Assembly: GCA_947306175.1 (NCBI GenBank)
Contig: CAMZFV010000001.1
Span: 62,001 to 126,000, forward strand
Direction of reading: 5' to 3'
From: an uncultured Prevotellaceae bacterium
Lineage (GTDB): Bacteria > Bacteroidota > Bacteroidia > Bacteroidales > Muribaculaceae
DNA: 64,000 bases
Positions 9,156 through 17,603 of the stretch are shown in pieces. Under the pieces are notes generated by a model. It made no database searches. It was not told the DNA's origin and was given only the letters and a program-made list of their open reading frames with translations. Position 1 is the first letter of the stretch, and each line of letters starts with the position of its first letter. Position numbers and translations under genes: made by a program.

Positions 9156-11468
9156 TCATTTTCTTTGTTGCGACAGTCGGATGTCGGTGCTGGATGAGCC
9201 GATAAGGAATTCGTGTTGACCCTCGACCGCCCAATGCATTCGATCATTGACAATCGCCAAGTCGTTGTCGTCGATGGTGAATGTCACTTTACGACTTTCG
9301 CCAGGCTCGAGTGTGACGCGCTTGAAGGCAATCATTTGTCGCTCGGGTTGCACTACTGATGCCCCTGTGTTCCTGACATATAGCTGTGCCACCTCATCGC
9401 CTTTCCTCGTCCCGGTGTTGGTGATTGTAAATGAGACGAAGTCTTGAGAAATTTCAAGCTCACTGTATTCAAATGTGGTGTAGCTCAAGCCATAGCCGAA
9501 GGGGTAGAGTGGCTTGGCACTCATCTCCACATAGTCATGGGCAGTGGGCGCCGGTTGATTGTAATAGACAGGCAACTGGCCCACATGACGCGGAACGCTC
9601 ACATGAAGTCGGCCAGCGGGGTTATAGTCCCCGAATATCACATCGGCAATGGCGTTACCACCTTGCTCGCCAGGATAATAGGCAGTGAGCAGGGCATTGG
9701 CGTTCTCGTCTGCCCAATTCTTGTTAAGCGGTCGTCCCTCAATATATACCACTACCAGTGGCTTGCCAGTCTTTTTTAACGCTTCAAGCAGTTCCATTTG
9801 ACGCCCCAGCAGGTCCAATGTGACACGGTCAAAGCCTTCTCCACATTCCATGTCACTGATACCTTGTTGCTCTGCACTGGCGGCACCTGTGTCCTCGTAG
9901 GAAGTCTTGAAATCCCGTGCAGATGAGCCTCCCACAACGGCAATCACCACATCGGCCTGTCGTGCAGTTTCGACAGCAGCGGGAATGTTGCAGTCCATTG
10001 TGTCACGGATGGCACACCCTTTGGAATAGATGCACAGGTCGGCACCTAACATCGCCTTGATACCTTGATACACGGTGATGACCTTTCCGTCGGCTTGTGG
10101 GGCTGTATAGTCACCCAACATATTATATATATTGTCGGCATTGGGCCCGATGATAGCTACTTTCTTGTCCTTCCTCAAGGGCAGAATGCCATCGTTCTTG
10201 AGTAGGGTGATAGACTCCAGCGCCGCTTGTTTTGCCGTTGCAATGGCAACATCATTATGGACCTCATAGGTTGCTGTTTTAGCATCAACATAGGGATGTT
10301 CAAACAGCCCCATCTCAAATTTCAACCGAAGTACCCGCCTAACAGCCTGGTCAATCGCTGTCTCATCCATTTTCCCACTTTTTACGGCAGCAACGAGTCG
10401 GGCATAGCAGTTTCCGCCCAAGTCCACATCAACACCCGCGAGTAATGCCTGTATCGCGGCATCTTGTGACGATGCTGCCGTGCGGTGTGTACCCTTGAGA
10501 CCATCAATACTGAATAGGTCGCTCACGACAATACCGCGGTCAAAGCCCCATTCGTCTCGCAAAACGTCGGTCAACAGTTGGCGGTTGGAAGTGCAGGGCA
10601 CCCCGTCCATAGAATTATAGGAAGTCATCACCGACAAAGCGCCAGCATCAATAGCCTTGTGAAATGGAGGCAGGAATACCTGTTTCAACTCTCGTGGCCC
10701 TACGATGCTGCGGGCGCCGTTTTGGCCACCCTCTGAAACACCATAAGCAATGAAATGCTTTAATGTGGCAATGGTCGAGTAGGGCAGACTCAAGTCACCA
10801 CCGCCGAGCCCCTTGACCATCGCAGCACCCATCGCACCGCTCAGATATGGGTCTTCGCCCATCGTTTCTTCGACACGAGACCAGCGTGGTTCACGGGCCA
10901 AATCCAGCACAGGGCCATAGCTGATGTGTCCGCCCTGAACCCGGATTTCCTTGCCGATGACCGCTCCTGCTTGTTGCATAAGGTCTGGGTTCCATGTCGC
11001 CGCCATGCCAAGCCCCGTCGGGAATACGGTCGCCCCAATCGCCATGTGCCCGTGCGGCGCTTCCTCTGCAAGAAAAATAGGGATACCCAACCGCGTGTGT
11101 TCGATGGCATAACGCTGCATGGCATTGGCGGCCTCTGCTGCCAGTGCGGGATTCAACCCGTTGGAAATGGTCTTTCGCGTCCATGGGTCAGCGCGGAACA
11201 CCGCCCAATACATGCCCACATGCAGGCTATCCACCTCCTGGCGAAACTTCTCGCTAATGGTCACTTTTTTGCCATTGATTTGGTAGGAATCCCAACCCAT
11301 AAGGCAGACAAGTTGTCCCACCTTCTCCTCAATGGTCATGCGTGACAGCAGGTCCTCGACCCGTTGCTCAACAGGTAGTTTAGCATCCCGATAAGGGTAT
11401 TTAGGCGCAGCATGGATGCTCATAGAGAGCAACACAATGGCAATAGCTGTCAAATAACGTATATTCAT
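9156..11468 (-). CDS. Secreted GH3 beta-glycosidase
   Basis: 770 residues, a typical length for bacterial GH3 enzymes with a fibronectin-III-like end. Signal peptide at residues 1-20. The N-terminal barrel contains SYGPVLDLAREPRWSR and the nucleophile segment VVSDLFSIDGL with D317. The GH3 C-terminal alpha/beta domain follows, then the FN3-like domain (YPFGYGLSYTTFEYS onwards). GH3 enzymes release terminal beta-linked glucose or xylose; which sugar is not decidable here. It lies 11 bp downstream of the GH2 gene on the same strand, so the two form an operon and probably act on the same glycan in the periplasm. Confidence 0.93.
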   Translation of the reverse strand: MNIRYLTAIAIVLLSMSIHAAPKYPYRDAKLPVEQRVEDLLSRMTIEEKVGQLVCLMGWDSYQINGKKVTISEKFRQEVDSLHVGMYWAVFRADPWTRKTISNGLNPALAAEAANAMQRYAIEHTRLGIPIFLAEEAPHGHMAIGATVFPTGLGMAATWNPDLMQQAGAVIGKEIRVQGGHISYGPVLDLAREPRWSRVEETMGEDPYLSGAMGAAMVKGLGGGDLSLPYSTIATLKHFIAYGVSEGGQNGARSIVGPRELKQVFLPPFHKAIDAGALSVMTSYNSMDGVPCTSNRQLLTDVLRDEWGFDRGIVVSDLFSIDGLKGTHRTAASSQDAAIQALLAGVDVDLGGNCYARLVAAVKSGKMDETAIDQAVRRVLRLKFEMGLFEHPYVDAKTATYEVHNDVAIATAKQAALESITLLKNDGILPLRKDKKVAIIGPNADNIYNMLGDYTAPQADGKVITVYQGIKAMLGADLCIYSKGCAIRDTMDCNIPAAVETARQADVVIAVVGGSSARDFKTSYEDTGAASAEQQGISDMECGEGFDRVTLDLLGRQMELLEALKKTGKPLVVVYIEGRPLNKNWADENANALLTAYYPGEQGGNAIADVIFGDYNPAGRLHVSVPRHVGQLPVYYNQPAPTAHDYVEMSAKPLYPFGYGLSYTTFEYSELEISQDFVSFTITNTGTRKGDEVAQLYVRNTGASVVQPERQMIAFKRVTLEPGESRKVTFTIDDNDLAIVNDRMHWAVEGQHEFLIGSSSTDIRLSQQRK

Positions 11469-11470
11469 TT

Positions 11471-11500
11471 CACTAATCTCTAATCACTAATCTTTAATCT
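11471..11500. repeat. GATTAG-type repeat spanning a gene end
   Basis: On the minus strand there are tandem GATTAG/GATTAA units. They supply the last codons and stop of the GH2 gene and all of the 11-bp gap to GH3. The sequence resembles the other TTAG arrays of the window. Confidence 0.5.
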
Positions 11501-14500
11501 GATCATCGACACATTCATGCCTGTGATTTCAACCATAGGTGCTGTACCACGGGCGTCCTCTGCTTTCCATTCAATGCCGATGGTGCGGCTCTCGCCTGGC
11601 ATCAGGTGAAAGTAGTTGTCGCTGTAGATAACGGGCAAGATCTGTTCGTCGTCATCACCCTTGAGGTTCAAACGGATCATCACGGCAGGCGCATGCCCCA
11701 CGTTGGTTAAGGTGATGCCATTTCCCGAAGCAACAGCGGTCACTTGAGCACGGCGCAGGTCATGCAGTGACGTGCGGTCATTCTCAACTGTCGTGTTCAC
11801 GTAGTCGTTCATCGAACGCACATGGCCCTTGTCATCAGTCAGGGTCAAGCGCAGGAAATAGGCTCCAGCAATCTCTTGCGGCACATCCACCTGCATCATG
11901 TCAAGCGTCATGTCCTCATCGCACACGTAGCCTTGAGTCTGTTCCCACAAAGTATTGCCGTTCAAGTCGATGATATTAGCTTTGACAGTGCCTTGCTGGC
12001 GACCAGCCGAACGGTTAACCACTTCAACATAGTTGCTTACGGGGTTCCACTGCACGTGCAACGGCTCACAGGCGTGTTTCACACCATAATAAGCGGCTGT
12101 GGGCTCCAGGTAGTAGTCGTAAGTCTGCCACACCATCGACGGCCAGCAGGGGTGACTCATCCAGATAAGCAAACCCATACGGTCCTTACTGCCGCTCTCG
12201 TACATGGCACGGTAGCCTTCATAATTGATCCACTGAGCCCAATCGCAAAATTCCTCGGCCGAGGTCGGTTCCCCGAAGTTGTCGGCTATCAGTTGGTTAA
12301 ACGATGCACCGCGTTGAGCGCCCTCCATCGTATAGTCATGGCGTCCCCAATAGATGTTCTGTGGCCACAGGTGCTCGGCATCAAGCGTGCGGCTCAATCC
12401 CTCGTAGGTCATCACGTTGGGCATGCCGCGCTCGGTATGTAGCTTGCCTGTCTGTTTCTCGAAATATTCTTTAGGACTCAGCGCCCAATACGGTCCGTGG
12501 CCGCTTACGCCATCATCCGCCGAACTAGAGATATAGTCCAACCCAGGATGCAGCGTTGCCACAGTCTCACGCAGGGCTTTGTCGAGCGTCTCAGGAGGAT
12601 AGCCCTCGTTGCGTCCGCAGTAGATCCCGATGCATGGATACTGGCGGATTTTCAGCACAAAATCTCTGGCGTTATCCATAAACATCGTCTCGTCATCGGG
12701 GTCGGGACCATCGGCAGGATTAGCCAGCCAAAAGTCTTGCCACACCATGATGCCGTAGCGGTCGCAAGCCTCAAAAAACTCCTTGTCACCGGTCATGCCC
12801 ACCCAGTTGCGGATCATATTGTAATTCATCTCGCGATGGTGACGCACAGCAGCGTCAAATTCCCTGCCGCGGTAGTTTAGGTTGTTCTCACTAAACGCCC
12901 AGTTGCCGCCCAGGGGCACCAAACGGCGGTGATTGACATAAATGCGTAGCTTAGTGTCTTTATCAACGGTTTTCACTTCGCGGATACCAGCCTTGAAATC
13001 AACAGCATCACTTTGGAGGCCATCAACGATAAAAGCAAAGCTGGCATCATACATGTAAGGCTCACCATAGCCATTTGGCCACCACAGGCGCATCCGCTGC
13101 TCTTTTAGTTGAGCAAAGTCTTCGGGATTAAAGGACTCTTCAATAGTTTTTCCTGCATCAATTGTGACCTGTTTCTCAAAACAAATGTCTCCAATGTGCC
13201 CATGAAGCATTCCTGTGATTGCTTCGTCGCTGTGATTGGTCAAAATCACTGCAGGTGTCATGGTAGCCAGCGTGTCACTCTCACCTAGTTTGGTATTTAT
13301 CACGGGGTCGCTCAACGTCACGTCGCCCGATGCTGTAAGATAGACGTCATCCCAGATGCCGATGTCGCGCCCTCGAATGGTCGATATCCAGTCCCATCCG
13401 ACGGTTGCATGGAACGTGGGATTATCTGCCCCGAGTATGCCGCCGTTATAGTCGGTGTTCTTTTCGGTTTTGACCTTCACGCCGCCAGGATTGGCATTGG
13501 CGATGATAAGCACCTGCAATTCGTTACCAAATGGCTTGAGATAGGGCGATATATCAAATTTTCCGCGCTTAAAAGCACCTTCGATGCGTCCCAAATTGGT
13601 ACCGTTGAGCGTCACCTCTGCCTTCCAGTTGATGCCGTCAAAATTGAGGAACACGCGTTTGCCCTGCATCTCGGCAGGCATATCAAAAGAGCGCTTGTAT
13701 ACGAAATCCCCGTCAAAGAACGATTCCGATGCCAGCATCAGGTTATCGTCATGGTTCATGTCGGGCAAGACACCGGCATTGATATAACTCGACAACACTG
13801 TGGCGGGAACAGTCGCCACAAGAGGAGGAACACTCCTATTGGGTTGGACAAGGTGCGAAGCGCGTTGTAAATGCCAATGACCGCCATTCAACAGCCACTT
13901 GCCGTCATGCCAGCCGCCTGCCTCATGAGGAACAGCGATCAGTCCTCCAGACTGTCCATCGATACTAATTTCTTTCAGGCAAAATGGCTGTCCGTTCTTG
14001 TTGGGCTCAATCATATTGATGCGAACGTATCTTCCGCGTGCCTCTTCGGGTAATGTGATGAGTTGAATACCATTTTTGAACGGCAAGGATTTCTGTGACA
14101 GTTGCGCAACGGTGCGCCAGTTGACGTTGTCATCGCTGACTTGGATATTGCCACTCTTGGGCCTGTTCACCCAATATAAATGTATTCTGTAGAAATTGGC
14201 TGTGGTTCCCAAATCAACGGTAACCCATTCGTCACGGTTGCCCAGACTGCGCCATGCGCTCACAAAATGCTCGGTGGGCAAAATGCCCTTGGCGCGCTGG
14301 CCATTTTTTCTCATTTTCAGTTCGGTAAAGGTCCAGTGTACAGCGCTGGGGGTGACCATCTCCAGCTTCATGTGCGAGAATGGTTTACCGTTCAGTTTGA
14401 ACGTGTGGTCGATGTTGCGGGTGGGTAACAGGTCATCACCCGAGTTCTTGTTGGGATCACTATGGACGCGGTTCCATGACGGTTCGCCTGGCAGCGAGTC

Positions 14501-15013
14501 GCCCTTCCATTCGTCGACCACTTTCCATTTCTTGCCGTCTGCCGATGTGAGGAGCCTAATCTTGAATCCTCGTGGTGCATCCTCACGATACGCCATGCTG
14601 CACACCATCTCCACCTCATCGATGTCGATGGTCATGTTCTCCCAGTCATATTGCAGCCAGGTGTTGGCGCCCATCACTATGTTGCTCGTCCACTCGTTGC
14701 CGTCAATGCAGGCCTCACGCTTGTGAGGAGGCAATGGACCATCGGGCGTGGTGACATTGAACCATGCGGGTAGCTGCTCATCGATGATGCCATCGGTTAA
14801 TAGTTGTGACGTGAGGTTAAAATCCCATGCCGAAGATTGGTACACCATGCGGTGTAAAGCTAGATTATGGTATGAGGTATCCTGCACCAGTGTAGGCCCA
14901 TAGTATTCGCTTGGATTACCAGGATATTGTCCAATGGGACGGTTTAATTGTTGGGCGCTTGCGGTAATGCATAGCAGGGCTATCAATAATGATAAGGTAA
15001 TAGGACTTTTCAT
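11480..15013 (-). CDS. Secreted GH2-family glycosidase with discoidin-type domains
   Basis: 1177 residues, long for the family. Signal peptide at residues 1-20. The N-terminal third has two stretches that look like F5/8-type carbohydrate-binding domains (WLQYDWENMTIDIDEVEMV; EWVTVDLGTTANFYRIHLYW). Next comes a GH2 sugar-binding domain (SFDMPAEMQGKRVFLNFDG), an immunoglobulin-like domain and the TIM barrel, with the acid/base in IGIYCGRNEG (E803) and a possible nucleophile in NVMTYEG. The sequence is closest in feel to exo-beta-glucosaminidase/beta-mannosidase-type GH2 enzymes. The substrate is an inference. It is the first gene of an operon with the GH3 gene. The extreme C-terminus is encoded by GATTAG-type repeat DNA. 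Confidence 0.88.
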   Translation of the reverse strand: MKSPITLSLLIALLCITASAQQLNRPIGQYPGNPSEYYGPTLVQDTSYHNLALHRMVYQSSAWDFNLTSQLLTDGIIDEQLPAWFNVTTPDGPLPPHKREACIDGNEWTSNIVMGANTWLQYDWENMTIDIDEVEMVCSMAYREDAPRGFKIRLLTSADGKKWKVVDEWKGDSLPGEPSWNRVHSDPNKNSGDDLLPTRNIDHTFKLNGKPFSHMKLEMVTPSAVHWTFTELKMRKNGQRAKGILPTEHFVSAWRSLGNRDEWVTVDLGTTANFYRIHLYWVNRPKSGNIQVSDDNVNWRTVAQLSQKSLPFKNGIQLITLPEEARGRYVRINMIEPNKNGQPFCLKEISIDGQSGGLIAVPHEAGGWHDGKWLLNGGHWHLQRASHLVQPNRSVPPLVATVPATVLSSYINAGVLPDMNHDDNLMLASESFFDGDFVYKRSFDMPAEMQGKRVFLNFDGINWKAEVTLNGTNLGRIEGAFKRGKFDISPYLKPFGNELQVLIIANANPGGVKVKTEKNTDYNGGILGADNPTFHATVGWDWISTIRGRDIGIWDDVYLTASGDVTLSDPVINTKLGESDTLATMTPAVILTNHSDEAITGMLHGHIGDICFEKQVTIDAGKTIEESFNPEDFAQLKEQRMRLWWPNGYGEPYMYDASFAFIVDGLQSDAVDFKAGIREVKTVDKDTKLRIYVNHRRLVPLGGNWAFSENNLNYRGREFDAAVRHHREMNYNMIRNWVGMTGDKEFFEACDRYGIMVWQDFWLANPADGPDPDDETMFMDNARDFVLKIRQYPCIGIYCGRNEGYPPETLDKALRETVATLHPGLDYISSSADDGVSGHGPYWALSPKEYFEKQTGKLHTERGMPNVMTYEGLSRTLDAEHLWPQNIYWGRHDYTMEGAQRGASFNQLIADNFGEPTSAEEFCDWAQWINYEGYRAMYESGSKDRMGLLIWMSHPCWPSMVWQTYDYYLEPTAAYYGVKHACEPLHVQWNPVSNYVEVVNRSAGRQQGTVKANIIDLNGNTLWEQTQGYVCDEDMTLDMMQVDVPQEIAGAYFLRLTLTDDKGHVRSMNDYVNTTVENDRTSLHDLRRAQVTAVASGNGITLTNVGHAPAVMIRLNLKGDDDEQILPVIYSDNYFHLMPGESRTIGIEWKAEDARGTAPMVEITGMNVSMIRLKISD

Positions 15014-15035
15014 ATTTGTTCATTGTTTAATTCAG

Positions 15036-15043
15036 CAAATTTA
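15036..15043 (-). promoter_or_regulatory. -7 box of the GH2-GH3 operon
   Basis: TAAATTTG on the minus strand, an exact TAnnTTTG match 22 bp upstream of the ATG at 15013. Confidence 0.5.
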
Positions 15044-15086
15044 AAAAATATTCTGCAAAGAAGACGCAAAATCGCTGATTATTTCC

Positions 15087-15094
15087 TAATTTTG
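15087..15094 (+). promoter_or_regulatory. -7 box of the symporter gene
   Basis: TAATTTTG matches TAnnTTTG and lies 25 bp upstream of the ATG at 15120. It is divergent from the GH2-GH3 promoter. Confidence 0.55.
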
Positions 15095-15119
15095 CATCAA
15101 TCATTAGATTTGAAATGAG

Positions 15120-16532
15120 ATGACGCTTAACCTTGATGCCCTTAATAATACTATCACATCGATTAACGATGCCCTGTGGGCCTATCTGCTGATAGGCGCC
15201 CTTATTCTGTGTGGTTTGTATTTCACGATTCGCACAGGATTTGTCCAGTTCACCATGATTGGCGATATGTTCCGCCAACTCGTGGACTCGTCTTCCAAAA
15301 GTGGAAAAAAGCACATTTCTTCGTTCCAGGCTTTTGCCGTTTCTATGGCTACACGTGTGGGCACAGGTAACCTGGCTGGCGTGGCGACGGCTATTGCTGT
15401 GGGTGGTCCCGGAGCCATCTTCTGGATGTGGCTGATTGCGCTTTTTGGATCGGCGACGGCCTTTGTTGAGGCGACGCTTGCCCAGTTGTTCAAGCGCCCG
15501 TCAAGTGAGTCGTTCATCGGTGGCCCGGCCTATTACATCAGCCGCGGCCTTCACAATAAGTGGATGGCGGGATTGTTTGCGGTGCTCATCACGCTCACGT
15601 TTGGCCTCTCCTATAATTCCATCCAGAGCAATGCCATCTGTGGCGCATTGAACAAGGCCTTTGGGTTCGATCCGCTGGTGGTGGGTTCGATTATTACTGT
15701 GATTGCCTTGTTTATCGCCTTTGGCGGAATTCGACGCATTGCCCACGTGAGTAGTGTCCTTGTGCCTATCATGGCCATCGGCTACTTCATCCTTGCGCTG
15801 TATGTCGTCATCACAAATATCAACATGATACCTCATGTGTTGCGGTTGATTTTCGAGAACGCTTTCGGCTTTGAGCAAGTGGCTGGCGGAGGCTTGGGCA
15901 CGACCATTATGGTTGGCATCAAACGAGGCCTGTTCAGTAACGAGGCAGGCGAGGGTAGTGCGCCCAATGTGGCAGCCACTGCCGACGTCTCCCATCCAGT
16001 TAAGCAGGGTCTCATCCAGGCCCTGGGCGTGTTTACTGACACGTTGGTCGTGTGCAGCTGTACTGCATTCATGGTGCTTGTCAGTGGCCTCTACAACACT
16101 GAAGGGTTTGAGGGCATCCAGCTCACTCAAGCCTCACTGGAATCGCAGGTGGGCAGTTGGGGAACAATATTCGTGGCCATAGCCCTTTTCCTGTTCGCTT
16201 TCAGCAGTATCATCGGCAACTATTACTATGGCGAGGCCAACATCCGCTTCTTGACCGATAAAAAGTGGGTACTAACGGCATTCCGCATCCTTTCGGGGGG
16301 CGCCTTCGTTTTCTTGGGTGCTGTGGCCAGTTTTGAGTTTGTTTGGAACCTCGGAGACCTGTTCATGGCGCTTGTCACCCTGTGCAACCTGGTAGCCCTT
16401 GTGTTCCTCTGTAAATATGCCTTCAAATTGCTCAACAACTACCGCGACCAGCGTCGCCGAGGCATCAAGAACCCCGTCTTCCATCGCAGCGACCTCCCCG
16501 AGATTGCCGACGACCTCGACGCTTGGGAGTGA
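15120..16532 (+). CDS. Alanine/glycine:cation symporter (AGCS family)
   Basis: 470 residues with about 11 hydrophobic helices. The family stretch ATRVGTGNLAGVATAIAVGG lies near residue 80 and a second one, RGLFSNEAGEGSAPNVAA, near residue 265. Members import alanine or glycine with Na+ (sometimes H+) across the inner membrane. A short hydrophilic tail closes the protein. The start ATG follows the promoter closely (short leader). It is followed 60 bp later by rsgA, with a GCCGTGAC palindrome in between that may end or attenuate the transcript. Confidence 0.92.
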   Translation: MTLNLDALNNTITSINDALWAYLLIGALILCGLYFTIRTGFVQFTMIGDMFRQLVDSSSKSGKKHISSFQAFAVSMATRVGTGNLAGVATAIAVGGPGAIFWMWLIALFGSATAFVEATLAQLFKRPSSESFIGGPAYYISRGLHNKWMAGLFAVLITLTFGLSYNSIQSNAICGALNKAFGFDPLVVGSIITVIALFIAFGGIRRIAHVSSVLVPIMAIGYFILALYVVITNINMIPHVLRLIFENAFGFEQVAGGGLGTTIMVGIKRGLFSNEAGEGSAPNVAATADVSHPVKQGLIQALGVFTDTLVVCSCTAFMVLVSGLYNTEGFEGIQLTQASLESQVGSWGTIFVAIALFLFAFSSIIGNYYYGEANIRFLTDKKWVLTAFRILSGGAFVFLGAVASFEFVWNLGDLFMALVTLCNLVALVFLCKYAFKLLNNYRDQRRRGIKNPVFHRSDLPEIADDLDAWE

Positions 16533-16555
16533 GTTTTTCATCAGGGTTAATCTAT

Positions 16556-16575
16556 GCCGTGACTCCAGTCACGGC
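16556..16575. repeat. GCCGTGAC palindrome, copy 1 (before rsgA)
   Basis: GCCGTGAC-tcca-GTCACGGC, a perfect 8-bp stem with a 4-base loop, lying 17 bp before the TTG start of rsgA. It shares about 20 further flanking bases (CAGGGTT...) with copy 2 at 17570. Confidence 0.85.
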
Positions 16576-16592
16576 CCTAAAAACAAAATGAA

Positions 16593-17528
16593 TTGAAAGG
16601 ACTAGTCATTAAAAATACCGGCAGCTGGGTCACCGTCCGTCTTGACGATGGCAACACAGTAAACTGCAAGATGCGTGGCGTGTTGCGTCTCAAGGGGATG
16701 CGATGCACCAATCCCGTCGCCGTGGGCGACATCGTGCAGGTCGAGGGTGGTAATGCTGATGCCCCCGTCGTGGGAGCCATCGAGCCACGCAAGAATTACA
16801 TCATCCGTCGTGCCAGCAACCTCTCGAAGGAGTTCCAGATTATCGCCGCCAATCTGGATCAGGCTGTCCTCGTCGCCACGCTGATTAACCCTGAGACCAG
16901 CACCACTTTCATCGATCGTTTCCTGGCCACGGCCGAGGCCTACCAGGTGCCTGCTGTCCTTGCTTTTAATAAGGTGGACTTGCTCGTGACCGACGAATTG
17001 CGCCAGCAGTTGGCGGACTTGAAGGCACTGTATGAGCGCATCGGCTATCCTGTCATCACCATGTCGGCTGCGACAGGCGAGGGTGCTGAGGACCTCCGCA
17101 AAGTATTGTCGGGAAAGATGTCGCTCCTCTCGGGCAATAGTGGTGTTGGCAAGTCATCCATCATCAACCTGCTGGTGCCTGATGCCCATGTTAAGGTGGG
17201 TGACGTGAGTCACACCCATCACAAGGGAATGCACACGACCACTTTCAGCGAACTGCTGGACTTGCCTGACGGGGGCGCCATCATCGACACCCCGGGCGTG
17301 AAGGCATTCGGAACTATCGACTTTGAACGGGCCGAGGTGGCGCACTATTTCCCAGAAATTTTCAAGATTTCAGACGACTGTCGTTTCAACAACTGCACCC
17401 ATACCCATGAGCCAGGTTGCGCCGTCCTCGACGCTGTCGAGCAGGGCGATATTGCCCGTTCCCGCTTTGTGAGCTACCTAAGCATCCTAGACGAGGACCC
17501 CAACAATAAGTATCGCAAACCCTTTTAA
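16593..17528 (+). CDS. rsgA: Ribosome small-subunit-dependent GTPase A
   Basis: 311 residues with the circularly permuted GTPase order: N-terminal OB fold (from MKGLVIKNTGSWVTV), then NKVD near residue 127, GNSGVGKSS near residue 180, and DTPG near residue 230. The C-terminal zinc site (CRFNNCTHTHEPGC) is complete. RsgA is a late 30S ribosome-assembly GTPase in the cytoplasm. The start is TTG: the ATG at 16588 runs into a stop after two codons, and the family N-terminus begins at the TTG. The gene is flanked on both sides by the same GCCGTGAC palindromic element. Confidence 0.96.
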   Translation: MKGLVIKNTGSWVTVRLDDGNTVNCKMRGVLRLKGMRCTNPVAVGDIVQVEGGNADAPVVGAIEPRKNYIIRRASNLSKEFQIIAANLDQAVLVATLINPETSTTFIDRFLATAEAYQVPAVLAFNKVDLLVTDELRQQLADLKALYERIGYPVITMSAATGEGAEDLRKVLSGKMSLLSGNSGVGKSSIINLLVPDAHVKVGDVSHTHHKGMHTTTFSELLDLPDGGAIIDTPGVKAFGTIDFERAEVAHYFPEIFKISDDCRFNNCTHTHEPGCAVLDAVEQGDIARSRFVSYLSILDEDPNNKYRKPF

Positions 17529-17569
17529 TTTCACAACAAACCTGGTACTCGATAACAGGGTTGCCCTGT

Positions 17570-17589
17570 GCCGTGACTCCTGTCACGGC
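17570..17589. repeat. GCCGTGAC palindrome, copy 2 (after rsgA)
   Basis: GCCGTGAC-tcct-GTCACGGC, in the same orientation as copy 1 and preceded by CAGGGTT. It sits in the convergent gap between rsgA and the M16 gene, where a hairpin could end transcripts from both sides. Confidence 0.85.
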
Positions 17590-17603
17590 CACGGCCATAA
17601 AGC

